A DNA stretch of 64,000 nucleotides from Rhizorhabdus histidinilytica (GTDB lineage Bacteria > Pseudomonadota > Alphaproteobacteria > Sphingomonadales > Sphingomonadaceae), in contig NZ_FUYM01000008.1 in NCBI RefSeq assembly GCF_900167915.1, forward strand, positions 186,001 to 250,000, written 5' to 3'. Below the pieces are notes generated by a model. That model did not search any database and had not been told where the DNA came from. It saw nothing but the letters and a program-made list of their open reading frames with translations. Position 1 is the stretch's first letter. Every line of letters starts with the position of its first letter. Positions 42,036 through 51,274 of the stretch are shown piece after piece. Made by a program: the position numbers and the translations under genes.

Positions 42036-42064
42036 TATAATGCCTTCCGAACCGAGATACGCAA
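42036..42064 (-). promoter_or_regulatory. SRPBCC-arsR promoter
   Basis: On the minus strand TTGCGT, 17 bp, ATTATA. The -35 overlaps operator-like palindrome 2, suggesting repression by the downstream ArsR protein. Confidence 0.5.
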
Positions 42065-42076
42065 CCTTAAAGTTGC
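42061..42076 (-). promoter_or_regulatory. operator-like palindrome 2 (over the -35)
   Basis: GCAAC-N6-GTTGC; identical half-sites and spacing to the palindrome at 42017, 44 bp centre to centre. Confidence 0.5.
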
Positions 42077-42190
42077 ATATTATGATAGTCGGCAACTTCG
42101 GTAAGAATCTCCAAACCCGTTTCAATTCAAACTGAAAGCCCCGCTTTCCTGTTATAAGGTCGGGCAAGGCATCACAGGAATCGTCAGCGC

Positions 42191-44008
42191 ATGGCATCGA
42201 TCAGTTCGCTTCAGCAGACCGAAGTCACCTTCCTCTCGGGGATCAACTCGAGCGGCTTGCTGGCGAGCGAGAGCTATTGGACCTGGAACTCCGACAACCC
42301 CGCCACCTATGATCCGGCGAACAACCATACCGCCAAGTTCGGAACCGCGACGATCGGCACGGGCGCCACGATCAGCTATGCCTTCGATATCGCGTCGAAC
42401 TGGAACGAGGCCGAACGATCGGCTTTCGCATCGACTGCCGCGCTCTGGTCAGCGGTGGCCAACGTCAAGTTCGTCGAGAACAACTCCGGCAGCGCCATGG
42501 TGACGCTCCAGCGCGGGACCGACGGCAGCGCTTCGGGCGGACGAAACCTCAGCGACGGCATGACGGGAACGGCGAATATCGGCAGCGCGACGCGCGGCCG
42601 GATCGAGATCGACACCAGTGCAGCGGGTTTCGGCCCGCTCGGCTCGACGTTCAGCGAATATGGCGGCTACCCCTATACGACGCTGATCCACGAATGGGGC
42701 CATGTTCTCGGCCTCGGCCATGGCGGCGCCTATGACGAAAGCCTCGACTTCGGTTCGCCGCGCTATACCAGCTTCGACTCGCTCCCCTGGACGCTGATGT
42801 CCTACAACGATCCCGCGAGCGGCTTTTCCTGGGGGACATCGCGCGCCAGCGATGGGCTGCTCTACGCGAACACGCCGGTCACCCCGATGCCGCTCGACAT
42901 CGTCGCGATCCAGCGGATTTATGGCGTCGCGATCGACACGCCGCTGTCAGGCGGGCAGGTCTATGGGTTCAACAGCAATATCACCGGCCCGATCGCCAGA
43001 TATTTCGACTTCACCCAGAACAGCCGGCCGATCGTCACGCTGTGGAACAAGGGCGTCGGCAACACGCTCGACGTGTCGGGTTTCACCACCCCCTCGACGA
43101 TCGACCTGCACGACGGCGCGTTCAGCAGCGTCACCGGCCTGAAGAACGACATCGCGATCGCGTACGGCACCCGCATCGACAGCGCGATCACCGGCCCCGG
43201 CAACGACACGATCGTCGGCAACGACAACAGCGACGTGATCATGGCCGGCGCCGGCAACGATTCGATCACCGGCGGCAGCGGCAACGATCATCTCTACGGT
43301 GCGGCCTCCGTGGCGGTGCAGGGCGACGGTTCGGACACGATCACCGGCGGCGCGGGCAACGACTATCTCCAGGGCAATGCCGGCGACGATCGGCTCGACG
43401 GCGGCATCGGGTCGGATCGGATCCAGGGTGGTCAGGGCAATGACAGCATCGTCGGCAACAGCGGCAATGACAGCGTCAACGGCAATCTGGGCAGCGACAC
43501 GATCGACGGCGGCGAGGGCAATGATTCGCTGCGCGGCGGCCAGGGCGGCGACAGCATCCAGGGCGGCACCGGCAACGACGTGCTGATGGGCGACCTCGGC
43601 GCAGACACGCTGGCCGGCGGAACCGGCATCGACGTCCTGGTCGGCGGCGGCGACGCCGATGTCTTCGTCTTCTCCACCGGCGAGGCGACCTTCGCCACGG
43701 GCGGCGCGCTCGCCTATATGACCGACATGATCACCGACTTCACCGACGGCGTAGACCATATCCGCCTCGGTTTGGGCGTACCCGGCAGCGTCGCCTATGA
43801 GCCTGGTGCGTTCGATACGCTGGCGCAAGCCGCCGCCGTGGCGCAGGGACGGCTCGACGGCACCGCAGGGTTCACCGACGTCGCAGTGCTCAAGGTGGGC
43901 GGCGATCTCTATCTCTTCTACGATCCGGGCAGCTCGTCGCCGATCGAGGCGGTCAAGCTCGCTGGCCTGACCGATCCGACCATGATCGGAGTCGCAGATT
44001 TCATCTGA
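42191..44008 (+). CDS. serralysin-like M10 metalloprotease with RTX repeats
   Basis: 605 residues without a classical signal peptide. Zinc motif HEWGHVLGLGH at 167-177 and Met-turn LMSYND at 202-207 place it in the serralysin (M10B) group. Residues about 335-485 carry many GGxGxDxxx-like calcium-binding RTX repeats (GNDTIVGN, GAGNDSITGG, GGTGNDVLMG). The C-terminal 100 residues (DVFVFSTGEATF...FTDGVDHIRL) form the usual secretion domain for type I export. No ABC/HlyD/TolC exporter is nearby. It is a single gene. Confidence 0.9.
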   Translation: MASISSLQQTEVTFLSGINSSGLLASESYWTWNSDNPATYDPANNHTAKFGTATIGTGATISYAFDIASNWNEAERSAFASTAALWSAVANVKFVENNSGSAMVTLQRGTDGSASGGRNLSDGMTGTANIGSATRGRIEIDTSAAGFGPLGSTFSEYGGYPYTTLIHEWGHVLGLGHGGAYDESLDFGSPRYTSFDSLPWTLMSYNDPASGFSWGTSRASDGLLYANTPVTPMPLDIVAIQRIYGVAIDTPLSGGQVYGFNSNITGPIARYFDFTQNSRPIVTLWNKGVGNTLDVSGFTTPSTIDLHDGAFSSVTGLKNDIAIAYGTRIDSAITGPGNDTIVGNDNSDVIMAGAGNDSITGGSGNDHLYGAASVAVQGDGSDTITGGAGNDYLQGNAGDDRLDGGIGSDRIQGGQGNDSIVGNSGNDSVNGNLGSDTIDGGEGNDSLRGGQGGDSIQGGTGNDVLMGDLGADTLAGGTGIDVLVGGGDADVFVFSTGEATFATGGALAYMTDMITDFTDGVDHIRLGLGVPGSVAYEPGAFDTLAQAAAVAQGRLDGTAGFTDVAVLKVGGDLYLFYDPGSSSPIEAVKLAGLTDPTMIGVADFI

Positions 44009-44114
44009 TCGGAACGACCGGGCGCGATGGCCAACGCCGGATTAACCGATTTTGAGGGGTTTGCCGCTACCCAATGACCGTTCGGCCGGAACTGGGCCGT
44101 CGGGGACTGATCGA

Positions 44115-45680
44115 ATGAGTGCTTTCGGCAAGCGTGGAGCGATGACGCACGGGGCCAAGCCCGCCTTCGGCGTGGCCCGCCCGATGCACGTCGACAGCGC
44201 GCCCGGACCACTGACCGGCGGGTTGCAATTCCCATCGATCGACAGCGCTGCCTTTCCCGGCGCGGGCACCGATCCCTTCGCCGGCCTGCCGAGCTTCGAC
44301 GATCCGATCGCGGTGAGCGAGGAGGACGTCGCCCTTCCCAAGCATGCCGACGCGATGGCGCGGCTCGCGATCCGCGAGGCTGCGTCGGGCGACGCCGGCC
44401 GCGCACGGATCGAAGGGTTCGAGGCATCGATCCACAAGATCAAGGAGCAAGTGCTTCCCCGCCTGCTCGAACGAGTCGATCCCGAGGCCGCCGCCTCGCT
44501 GAGCAAGGACGAGCTGGCCGAGGAATTCCGGCCGATCATCGGCGAGGTGCTCGCCGAATTGCGCATCACCCTCAACCGCCGCGAGCAATTCGCGCTTGAG
44601 AAGGTGCTGATCGACGAGTTGCTCGGCCTCGGCCCACTCGAGGAGCTGCTGAGCGACCCGCTGATCACCGACATCATGGTCAACGGCCCCGAGCAGACCT
44701 ATGTCGAGCGCAAGGGCAAGCTCGAGCTCGCCAAGGTCACTTTCCGCGATGAGGAGCATCTGTTCCAGATCGCCCAGCGCATCGTCTCCAAGGTCGGCCG
44801 CCGGGTCGACCAGACGACGCCGCTGGCCGACGCGCGCCTTGCCGACGGCAGCCGCGTCAACGTCATCGTCCCGCCGCTGTCGTTGCGTGGCACGGCGATC
44901 TCGATCCGCAAATTCTCGTCGAAGCCGATTACCCTCGACATGATGGCGCGCAGCGGATCGATGAGCGAGCAGATGGCGACGATGCTCAAGATCGCCGGGG
45001 CGAGCCGTTTCAACATCGTCATCTCGGGCGGCACCGGGTCGGGCAAGACGACTATGCTCAACGCACTGTCGAAGATGATCGACCCGGGCGAGCGCGTCGT
45101 CACCATCGAGGACGCGGCCGAGCTCCGGCTGCAGCAGCCGCACTGGCTGCCGCTCGAAACGCGGCCCGCCAATCTGGAGGGTCAGGGTGCGATCACGATC
45201 CGCGACCTCGTCGTCAACGCGCTGCGCATGCGCCCCGACCGCATCATCCTGGGCGAGATTCGCGGGCCGGAATGCTTCGACATGCTGGCCGCGATGAACA
45301 CCGGCCATGACGGATCGATGTGCACCCTCCACTCCAACAGCCCGCGCGAGGCGCTGGCGCGCATGGAGAACATGGTGATGATGTCCGACATCAAGGTGCC
45401 CAAGGAGGCGATCTCGAAGCAGATCGCCGACTCGGTCGACCTGATCGTCCAGGTCAAGCGTCTGCGCGACGGATCGCGCCGCGTCACCAGCATCACCGAG
45501 GTGCTGGGCATGGAAGGACCGGTGATCATCACCCAGGAGCTGTTCAAGTTCGAATATCATGCCGAGGATGCGGAAGGCCGGATCGTCGGCGAGTTCGCAA
45601 CGTCGGGCCTGCGCCCCTACACGATCGAGAAGGCACGCCAGTTCGGCTTCGATCAGCCGCTGCTCGAAGCCTGCCTCTAG
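44115..45680 (+). CDS. cpaF: CpaF/TadA-type secretion ATPase
   Basis: 521 residues from ATG 44115. About 90 N-terminal residues are low-complexity. The core follows: [22 protein letters not shown], Walker [16 protein letters not shown], the Asp-box region [24 protein letters not shown], Walker [15 protein letters not shown] and the His box [17 protein letters not shown]. It powers Flp pilus assembly in Tad systems. The rest of the tad/cpa cluster is not next to it; the pilins are at 32 kb. Confidence 0.93.
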   Translation: MSAFGKRGAMTHGAKPAFGVARPMHVDSAPGPLTGGLQFPSIDSAAFPGAGTDPFAGLPSFDDPIAVSEEDVALPKHADAMARLAIREAASGDAGRARIEGFEASIHKIKEQVLPRLLERVDPEAAASLSKDELAEEFRPIIGEVLAELRITLNRREQFALEKVLIDELLGLGPLEELLSDPLITDIMVNGPEQTYVERKGKLELAKVTFRDEEHLFQIAQRIVSKVGRRVDQTTPLADARLADGSRVNVIVPPLSLRGTAISIRKFSSKPITLDMMARSGSMSEQMATMLKIAGASRFNIVISGGTGSGKTTMLNALSKMIDPGERVVTIEDAAELRLQQPHWLPLETRPANLEGQGAITIRDLVVNALRMRPDRIILGEIRGPECFDMLAAMNTGHDGSMCTLHSNSPREALARMENMVMMSDIKVPKEAISKQIADSVDLIVQVKRLRDGSRRVTSITEVLGMEGPVIITQELFKFEYHAEDAEGRIVGEFATSGLRPYTIEKARQFGFDQPLLEACL

Positions 45681-45712
45681 GACATCGCACCTTTCGTCCG
45701 ACGCCTCTATCT

Positions 45713-45782
45713 CCGCTCATCCTGAGGAGCCATTGAGCGAAGGCGAAATGGCATCTCGAAAGTGATCAGCCCCTCCTCGGGA
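45713..45782. repeat. CTCATCCTGAGGAG repeat, copy B (short)
   Basis: It begins CGCTCATCCTGAGGAGCC, contains AGTGATCAG like copy C, and ends CCTCCTCGGGACGAACGG, so the right arm has diverged. It lies between cpaF and the next gene. Confidence 0.6.
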
Positions 45783-45822
45783 CGAACGGTTCAGATAAAA
45801 AGCCCGGTGTCGAACAACGGTT

Positions 45823-46023
45823 CTATGTATCGCCGATCCACCATGCCGCGAACAGCGACGCCATGATCAGCGCCAGCACCGTGACCAGCGGCCAGGGCAC
45901 CCATCCGGTGCGTCCCGCCGCGCGGTCAGCTTCGCGCCGGCGGTGGCGGCGCCAATCGGCCGCGACGGACAGCACCGCCAGCGCGACGAAGAGAAGGGTC
46001 GGCCAAGCATAATCCGATTGCAC
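45823..46023 (-). CDS. small two-helix membrane protein
   Basis: 66 residues from a GTG at 46023. Two hydrophobic stretches (YAWPTLLFVALAVLSVAADW and VPWPLVTVLALIMASLFAAWW) flank a strongly basic loop (RRHRRREADRAAGR). No family recognised. It diverges from the methyltransferase gene, 53 bp away. Confidence 0.55.
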   Translation of the reverse strand: MQSDYAWPTLLFVALAVLSVAADWRRHRRREADRAAGRTGWVPWPLVTVLALIMASLFAAWWIGDT

Positions 46024-46076
46024 CTTTGCGCCGCTCCGTCTTCATTGCGCCGATGTTCCATATCGGGAGACCATCG

Positions 46077-46886
46077 GTGCGTTACCCGCTTTATACCGCC
46101 CTCGCCATCGCCCTGATTGCGCCCGCCGCCATCGCTCCCGCCGCGTCGGCCTCGGCCACTTCGATCAAGGCCGACCCTGCCATCGCCAAGGCGATCGCGG
46201 ATACCGGGCGCAGCGAGGCGAACCGCGCCCGCGACCAATATCGCCATCCGGCCGAGACGCTCGCCTTCTTCGACGTTCATCCCGGCCAGACGGTCGTCGA
46301 ATTCTACCCCGGAGGCGGCTGGTATACCGAAATCCTGGCGCCTTTGCTCAAGGGTAACGGCAGCTATGTCGCACTGGCCCCCGAGCGCGGGGTGGCGAAC
46401 ACCACCGCGATGCTCGACCGCAACAAGGACCGGTTCGGCCCGGTGACGATCGCGGCGTTCAGCCCGACGGCGCCGTCGACGATCGCGCCCGGCAGCGCCG
46501 ACCGCGTGCTCACCTTCCGCAACGTCCACAACCTGATCATGGCCGGCGACGCGGTCGCCGCGAAGGCCTTCGCCGACTTCTATGCCGCGCTGAAGCCGGG
46601 CGGGATTCTCGGCGTCGTCGACCATCGCCTGCCCGAGGACAAGGACACCGCGCTCGAGAAGAAGAGCGGCTACATCAAGCGCTCGACGATCATCCGCCTC
46701 GCGACCGCGGCGGGCTTCAAGCTGGCCGGCGAGTCGGAGATCAATGCCAATCCGAAGGACACGCACGACCATCCGGAAGGCGTCTGGACACTGCCGCCGA
46801 CCTACAAGCTCGGCGATACCGACAAGGCGAAATATGCAGCGATCGGCGAGAGCGACCGGCTGACGCTGAAATTCGTCAAGCCGTAG
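46077..46886 (+). CDS. exported class I methyltransferase-like protein
   Basis: 269 residues from a GTG at 46077 with GGGAG seven bases upstream. The signal peptide is YPLYTALAIALIAPAAIAPAASA. The mature part has a Rossmann-like SAM fold with a modified motif I (TVVEFYPGGGWYTEILAPLL), VLTFRNVHNLIMAG and LKPGGILGVVDHRLPEDKDT. It resembles COG4798-type predicted methyltransferases. A SAM enzyme outside the cytoplasm would lack cofactor, so the activity or the export signal deserves doubt. Confidence 0.8.
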   Translation: MRYPLYTALAIALIAPAAIAPAASASATSIKADPAIAKAIADTGRSEANRARDQYRHPAETLAFFDVHPGQTVVEFYPGGGWYTEILAPLLKGNGSYVALAPERGVANTTAMLDRNKDRFGPVTIAAFSPTAPSTIAPGSADRVLTFRNVHNLIMAGDAVAAKAFADFYAALKPGGILGVVDHRLPEDKDTALEKKSGYIKRSTIIRLATAAGFKLAGESEINANPKDTHDHPEGVWTLPPTYKLGDTDKAKYAAIGESDRLTLKFVKP

Positions 46887-46919
46887 GGCAAGCTGGAGCA
46901 TCGCGCGTTAAACCTTATC

Positions 46920-47081
46920 CGCTCACCCTGAGGAGGGCTGAGCGAAGTCGAAGCCCGTCTCGAAGGAGTGATCGGGTGAAGACTGCCCCCGGCAGTCTTC
47001 AGTCATGTCCGGGGGACATGACGGCCTGATCACTTTCGAGACGCCACTTCGCCAAGCTCAGTGGCTCCTCAGGAGGAGCGG
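46920..47081. repeat. CTCATCCTGAGGAG repeat, copy C, with two nested hairpins
   Basis: Outer arms CCTGAGGAGGGCTGAGC and GCTCAGTGGCTCCTCAGG enclose AGTGATC/GATCACT. Inside lie two tandem perfect hairpins: GAAGACTGCC/GGCAGTCTTC (46978-47000) and GTCATGTCC/GGACATGAC (47002-47022). Together with 47113-47197 it fills the 335-bp gap before phaR. Confidence 0.75.
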
Positions 47082-47112
47082 GTCATATCTAACCAGGCTC
47101 ACTCCCCTATCC

Positions 47113-47197
47113 TCATGCTGAACCTGTTTCAGCATCCACCGCCCCACAAGCGGGCGGTGCGGAGGATGGGTCGATCCTGAAACAAGTTCAGGATGAC
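47113..47197. repeat. palindromic repeat of another type
   Basis: TCATGCTGAACCTGTTTCAG and CCTGAAACAAGTTCAGGATG are inverted halves. CACCGCCC/GGGCGGTG (47137-47159) forms a central hairpin. It lies just past the phaR stop. Confidence 0.65.
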
Positions 47198-47221
47198 GGC
47201 GGCCGGCTTATGCCGCCGCCG

Positions 47222-47791
47222 TCACTTGAGCTTGTTGATCTGCTCCTGCATCGCGGCAAGCTGGGCCTTGAGAGCCTCGACCTCGCTGCGCGGCGGGGTT
47301 TCGGCGGCCGTCGCCGCGGGGGCTTCCTTGGCAGGGGTCTCGGCGCGCTGCGGCTTGAACGCGCTCGCGGCGGCCTCGAACATGTCCATGTTGCGCTTGG
47401 CGATCTCGGCGAAGGGACCGCCGGCGAATGCGCCTTCCATAGCCTGACGGAACTGTGTCTGGTTGCGGCGGAATGCATCCATCGACGCTTCGAGATATTG
47501 CGGCACCATCGACTGCATCGAATCGCCGTAGAGCGAGATGAGCTGGCGCAGGAAGCTCACCGGCAGCATCGTCTGGCCGCGGTTCTCCTCCTCCATGATG
47601 ATCTGGGTGAGGACGTTGTGGGTGATGTCCTCTTCGGTCTTGGCGTCGATGACCTTGAAATCGCGCCCCTCGCGGGTCATGGCGGCGAGATGGTCGAGGG
47701 TGATGTAGCTCGATGTTTCGGTGTTATACAGCCGGCGATTGGCGTATTTCTTGATGATGACCGTACCCGAGCCGTCCGATGATTTCGCCAT
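47222..47791 (-). CDS. phaR: polyhydroxyalkanoate synthesis repressor PhaR
   Basis: 189 residues from ATG 47791 (AGGTGGGGA upstream). The N-terminal DNA-binding domain VIIKKYANRRLYNTETSSYI and TLDHLAAMTREGRDFKVIDAKT, then the PHB-accumulation domain (VLTQIIMEEENRGQTMLPVSFLRQLISLYGDSMQ). A C-terminal coiled-coil-like tail (EVEALKAQLAAMQEQINKLK) follows an Ala/Pro linker. PhaR represses phasin and PHB genes and binds PHB. It diverges from the PHA-synthase-like gene with only 26 bp between starts. Confidence 0.93.
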   Translation of the reverse strand: MAKSSDGSGTVIIKKYANRRLYNTETSSYITLDHLAAMTREGRDFKVIDAKTEEDITHNVLTQIIMEEENRGQTMLPVSFLRQLISLYGDSMQSMVPQYLEASMDAFRRNQTQFRQAMEGAFAGGPFAEIAKRNMDMFEAAASAFKPQRAETPAKEAPAATAAETPPRSEVEALKAQLAAMQEQINKLK

Positions 47792-47817
47792 GATTCCCCA
47801 CCTGCCGACCAATGCCG

Positions 47818-48879
47818 ATGTCTGACATAGCATCAAAACTTTCCGCGCCGCAACACAGGCCGCGGCCCTTGCCGCTGTTCCTGGACATGCTGCGCAACGA
47901 AACCGCGGAAAATCCCGCGCGGATGCAGGCCGCGCTGGCCGGGCTGCGCGCCTACCAGAACGCCCCCCGCCCCCCGCGCCCGCCCCAGGCGCCGGTCGTC
48001 GGCCGGATCGGCCGGGTCACGTTGCGTGGCCATGGTGCGGGCGGGCCGCCGGTGCTGTTCGTGCCTTCGCTCATCAACGGCTCCGAAATCCTTGATCTCA
48101 GCGACCAAAATTCGATGATGCGCGGTCTCGCCGCGCGTGGGCTCGACCCGGTGCTGCTCGATTGGGGCAGCCCCGGCGCCGACGAGGCCGACATCGACAT
48201 CGGCGGCCATGTCGAACGCTATATCCTGCCGGCACTCGAACTGCTCGGCCCCGACGCCGCACTGGCCGGCTATTGCCTGGGCGGGACGATGAGCATCGCG
48301 GCGGCTATGCTGCGCCCACCCAAGGCGCTCGCGCTGATCGCCGCACCATGGGATTTCGGCGGATTTTCTTCGCAGACGCGAAACGACCTGCTGGAGCTAT
48401 GGCGCAGCGCGGAACCGGTGGCGAGCCGTTTCGGCCTGTTGCCCGCCGAGGTGCTGCAGCAGATCTTCTGGCGGATCGATCCTTCCCGCACGATCGCCAA
48501 ATTCGAACAATTCGCCGCCAAGGACGCCGCCGGCGCCGAGGGTCAGAACTATGTCGCGGTCGAGGATTGGGCGAATGACGGCCCGCCCCTCCCCTTCGCC
48601 GCCGGCCGCGAGCTGATGGAGGATCTGATGGCGGGGAATGTCAGCGGTGCCGGCCGGTGGACCGTCGGCGGGCGTACCGTCGATCCAGCCGTCCTCGGCA
48701 TTCCGATACTCAACATCCTGTCGACGACCGACCGCATCACCCCCGCCGCCAGTGCGTGGCCGGGCGGCGAACGGATCGCGCTGGACGAAGGGCATGTCGG
48801 TATGGTGGTTGGGCGACGCGCGCCCGGATCGCTGTGGAACCATCTCTCCACATGGCTTTCGCATCTGCGGAATAGCTGA
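47818..48879 (+). CDS. short PHA synthase-like alpha/beta hydrolase
   Basis: 353 residues; start at ATG 47818 (another ATG at 47812; no good ribosome site for either). The PhaC-type lipase box is GYCLGGT (Cys nucleophile), with PVLFVPSLINGSEILDL, LLDWGSPGADEADID, the catalytic Asp in ILSTTDRITP and the His in DEGHVGMVVG. Length and lack of the long N-terminal domain resemble PhaC of class III synthases or a related esterase. Context (phaR, thiolase) supports PHB synthesis. Confidence 0.82.
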   Translation: MSDIASKLSAPQHRPRPLPLFLDMLRNETAENPARMQAALAGLRAYQNAPRPPRPPQAPVVGRIGRVTLRGHGAGGPPVLFVPSLINGSEILDLSDQNSMMRGLAARGLDPVLLDWGSPGADEADIDIGGHVERYILPALELLGPDAALAGYCLGGTMSIAAAMLRPPKALALIAAPWDFGGFSSQTRNDLLELWRSAEPVASRFGLLPAEVLQQIFWRIDPSRTIAKFEQFAAKDAAGAEGQNYVAVEDWANDGPPLPFAAGRELMEDLMAGNVSGAGRWTVGGRTVDPAVLGIPILNILSTTDRITPAASAWPGGERIALDEGHVGMVVGRRAPGSLWNHLSTWLSHLRNS

Positions 48880-48965
48880 TAGGCCGACGCGGAAAACCAG
48901 CGCGTGAGTCGATGAAATCGGCCCCATAAGCCGTTCGCACACGCGAAACAAAGGCAGGAGCGACT

Positions 48966-50138
48966 ATGACTGACATCGTGATCACCGGCGCCAAGCGCAC
49001 GCCCGTCGGCAGCTTCCTGGGCTCGTTCGCGACCACCCCGGCGCATGAGCTGGGCCGCGTGGCGATCGAAGCCGCGCTCGCCCAGGCTGGCGTCGAGGCG
49101 GCCGAGGTGCAGGAAGCCGTGCTCGGTCAGGTGCTGACCGCCGGCCAGGGTCAGAACCCGGCGCGTCAGGCGGCGATCAACGCCGGCATCCCCAAGGAGG
49201 CGACCGCGTTCGGCGTCAATCAGGTCTGCGGTTCGGGCCTGCGCGCCGTCGCCCTCGCCGCCCAGTCGATCCGCTGCGGCGACGCGCGGGTCGTGGTCGC
49301 CGGCGGGCAGGAGAGCATGTCGCTGTCGATGCACGCGCAGAATCTGCGTGGCGGCTTCAAGATGGGCAACGCCTCGCTCGTCGACACGATGATCAGCGAC
49401 GGCCTGACCGACGCTTTCAATGCCTATCATATGGGCATCACCGCCGAGAACCTGGCGGAAAAATACCAGATCGGCCGCGGCGATCAGGACGCTTTTGCCG
49501 TCGCCAGCCAGAACAAGGCCGAAGCCGCGCAGGCTGCCGGCCGCTTCGACGACGAGATCGTCGCCGTCACGGTCAAGGGCCGCAAGGGCGACACCGTCGT
49601 GGCGCGCGACGAATATATCCGCGCCGGCGCGACGATCGAGGCGATGTCCGCACTCAAGCCGGCCTTCAAGAAGGACGGCACCGTCACCGCCGCCAACGCC
49701 AGCGGCATCAACGACGGCGCCGCCGCGCTGGTGCTGATGTCGGCGGACGATGCCGCCAGGCGCGGCGCCCCCGTGCTCGGCCGGATCGCGAGCTGGGCGA
49801 CCTGCGGCGTGGACCCGTCCATCATGGGGATCGGGCCGGCGCCGGCGTCGAATCTCGCGCTCGAGAAAGCCGGCTGGACGATAGCCGACCTCGACCTGAT
49901 CGAGGCCAATGAAGCGTTCGCCGCACAGGCGCTGGCGGTCGGCAAGGAACTCGGCTGGAATGCCGACATCGTCAACGTCAACGGTGGCGCGATCGCGATC
50001 GGCCACCCGATCGGCGCTTCGGGCGCGCGGGTGCTAACCACGCTGATCTATGAAATGGCGAAGCGCGATGCGAAGAAGGGCCTCGTCACCCTGTGCATCG
50101 GCGGCGGCATGGGCATCGCCATGTGCATCGAACGCTGA
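48966..50138 (+). CDS. phaA: acetyl-CoA C-acetyltransferase (thiolase)
   Basis: 390 residues with GCAGGAG upstream. Active-site Cys in [13 protein letters not shown], His in [18 protein letters not shown] and second Cys in [11 protein letters not shown] are intact. [11 protein letters not shown] completes the signature. It condenses two acetyl-CoA, the first step of PHB synthesis. phaB is not adjacent. The name phaA is by context; atoB is equally possible. Confidence 0.94.
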   Translation: MTDIVITGAKRTPVGSFLGSFATTPAHELGRVAIEAALAQAGVEAAEVQEAVLGQVLTAGQGQNPARQAAINAGIPKEATAFGVNQVCGSGLRAVALAAQSIRCGDARVVVAGGQESMSLSMHAQNLRGGFKMGNASLVDTMISDGLTDAFNAYHMGITAENLAEKYQIGRGDQDAFAVASQNKAEAAQAAGRFDDEIVAVTVKGRKGDTVVARDEYIRAGATIEAMSALKPAFKKDGTVTAANASGINDGAAALVLMSADDAARRGAPVLGRIASWATCGVDPSIMGIGPAPASNLALEKAGWTIADLDLIEANEAFAAQALAVGKELGWNADIVNVNGGAIAIGHPIGASGARVLTTLIYEMAKRDAKKGLVTLCIGGGMGIAMCIER

Positions 50139-50175
50139 TCCGACCGGTCGCGCCCGCCTTTCCCGACATGGGACG

Positions 50176-50195
50176 AGGCGGGCCGCCGCCTTTTT
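50176..50195 (+). terminator. thiolase terminator
   Basis: AGGCGG pairs with CCGCCT around GCCG, followed by TTTT. It lies 38 bp after the stop. Confidence 0.65.
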
Positions 50196-50205
50196 ACATT
50201 CGGCC

Positions 50206-50220
50206 TTAACTCCCCATAAA
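50206..50220 (+). promoter_or_regulatory. CtrA-box-like motif before PilZ gene 2
   Basis: TTAA-N7-TAAA, one base from consensus, ending 46 bp before the ATG. This is the same distance as at the other PilZ gene. Confidence 0.35.
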
Positions 50221-50266
50221 CCGCCGAAAGGCTAATCGTCCCGCTGGATTCCAACGGGGGACGAGC

Positions 50267-50656
50267 ATGGCAGACATCGCCGGAGAGGCGCCGCCACAGC
50301 CGGGCAATCGCCTGCGCAAGCGCGACAGCCTGCTGCTGATGGGCACCGTCAAGGCCGCGGGCGACTATGCCCGCGAAACACAGCCGATCCGCATCCGCAA
50401 CTTGTCCTCGACCGGCCTGATGGCCGATTCCGAGGTCGAATATGACGTCGGCGCGCATGTCGAGATCGGCCTGCGCGGCATCGGCCTGATCCAGGGCGAG
50501 ATCGTCTGGGTCCGCGGCGGGCGGATGGGCATCACCTTCGGCGAGACGATCGACCCGAAGCGGGCACGGCTACCCGTGACCGCCGGGTCGGACGATCATC
50601 TTCGTAAGGTCATCGATATGGGAAGGGTCCGCAGGCCTGGATTGAGGATCGATTGA
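50267..50656 (+). CDS. PilZ-domain protein
   Basis: 129 residues. The arginine motif is RLRKRDSLLL and the second motif is RNLSSTGLMAD (NxSxxG), followed by beta strands VGAHVEIGLRGIGLIQGEIVWVRGGRMGITF. A typical single-domain cyclic-di-GMP receptor. Both ligand motifs are intact, unlike the PilZ-like protein at 23852. Confidence 0.88.
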   Translation: MADIAGEAPPQPGNRLRKRDSLLLMGTVKAAGDYARETQPIRIRNLSSTGLMADSEVEYDVGAHVEIGLRGIGLIQGEIVWVRGGRMGITFGETIDPKRARLPVTAGSDDHLRKVIDMGRVRRPGLRID

Positions 50657-50677
50657 TCCTCAATCCCCTGCGTGGCG

Positions 50678-50833
50678 TCAAAGGCGGGCAAGCGCCTCTT
50701 TAATTCGAAGCTTCTGCTTCTTCAGTTCGCTGATCAGCACCGTGTCCGGTGCCGGCCTGCGGCTCTCCACGGCGATCCGGGCTTCGATCCCGGCATGCTT
50801 GGCGAGCATTGCGGACGAATGGGTAGTCGACAT
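50678..50833 (-). CDS. DUF465 (YdcH-type) small protein 1
   Basis: 51 residues from ATG 50833 with AGGAG nine bases upstream. The sequence ends ELKKQKLRIKEALARL, the basic helical DUF465 signature, after an N-terminal HAGIEARIAVESRRPAPDTV. Probably a short helical hairpin. It converges with the PilZ gene and diverges from a paralogue at 51054. Confidence 0.82.
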   Translation of the reverse strand: MSTTHSSAMLAKHAGIEARIAVESRRPAPDTVLISELKKQKLRIKEALARL

Positions 50834-51053
50834 CTAGACTGTCTCCTTTCACTCCGACTGGGCCGATCAATAGATCATGATTCGCCCCGTCTGTCTCGCC
50901 CAAAAAAAAGCTTGGACCGATGCCGGGCACGATTGGCCGTTACCCGCGGGAAACAGCTCTTCGTCCCCCTTGCCCGCAGGGTCGACGGGGTTGAGCGGAA
51001 GCAGTCTCTGCCGCTAGAATCGCCGCAGCATTGCAGGGCTTGGAGCGAGTCGG

Positions 51054-51251
51054 TTGGACAGCGAGGTCATTACGCGACGTATCCAGGTTCTCCGCCAGGA
51101 GCATGGCGATCTGGAAGCAGCGATCGAGGCGCTGCAGACGGCCCCCGCTGTCGACCAGCTCCAGATCGCCCGAATCAAGAAGCGCAAGCTGCGGATCAAG
51201 GACGAGATATCCCAGCTCGAGGACCTGCTGATCCCCGACATCATCGCGTAG
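51054..51251 (+). CDS. DUF465 (YdcH-type) small protein 2
   Basis: 65 residues from a TTG at 51054 with GGAG eight bases upstream. ITRRIQVLRQEHGDLEAAIE and IARIKKRKLRIKDEISQLED match DUF465. It shares KxKLRIK with its divergent neighbour, so the two are probably an old duplication. The 220 bp between them hold both promoters. Confidence 0.85.
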   Translation: MDSEVITRRIQVLRQEHGDLEAAIEALQTAPAVDQLQIARIKKRKLRIKDEISQLEDLLIPDIIA

Positions 51252-51274
51252 TTTGATTCTGGCCCTCGCCGGGC

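Noticed and set aside
43180-43640. Repetitive DNA that might suggest a CRISPR or tandem repeat array
   Set aside because: It codes for the RTX calcium-binding repeats of the serralysin-like protease; the DNA repeats are imperfect and in frame.
44042-44056. CtrA box before cpaF
   Set aside because: TTAA-N7-TGAG has two mismatches, so it is not called.
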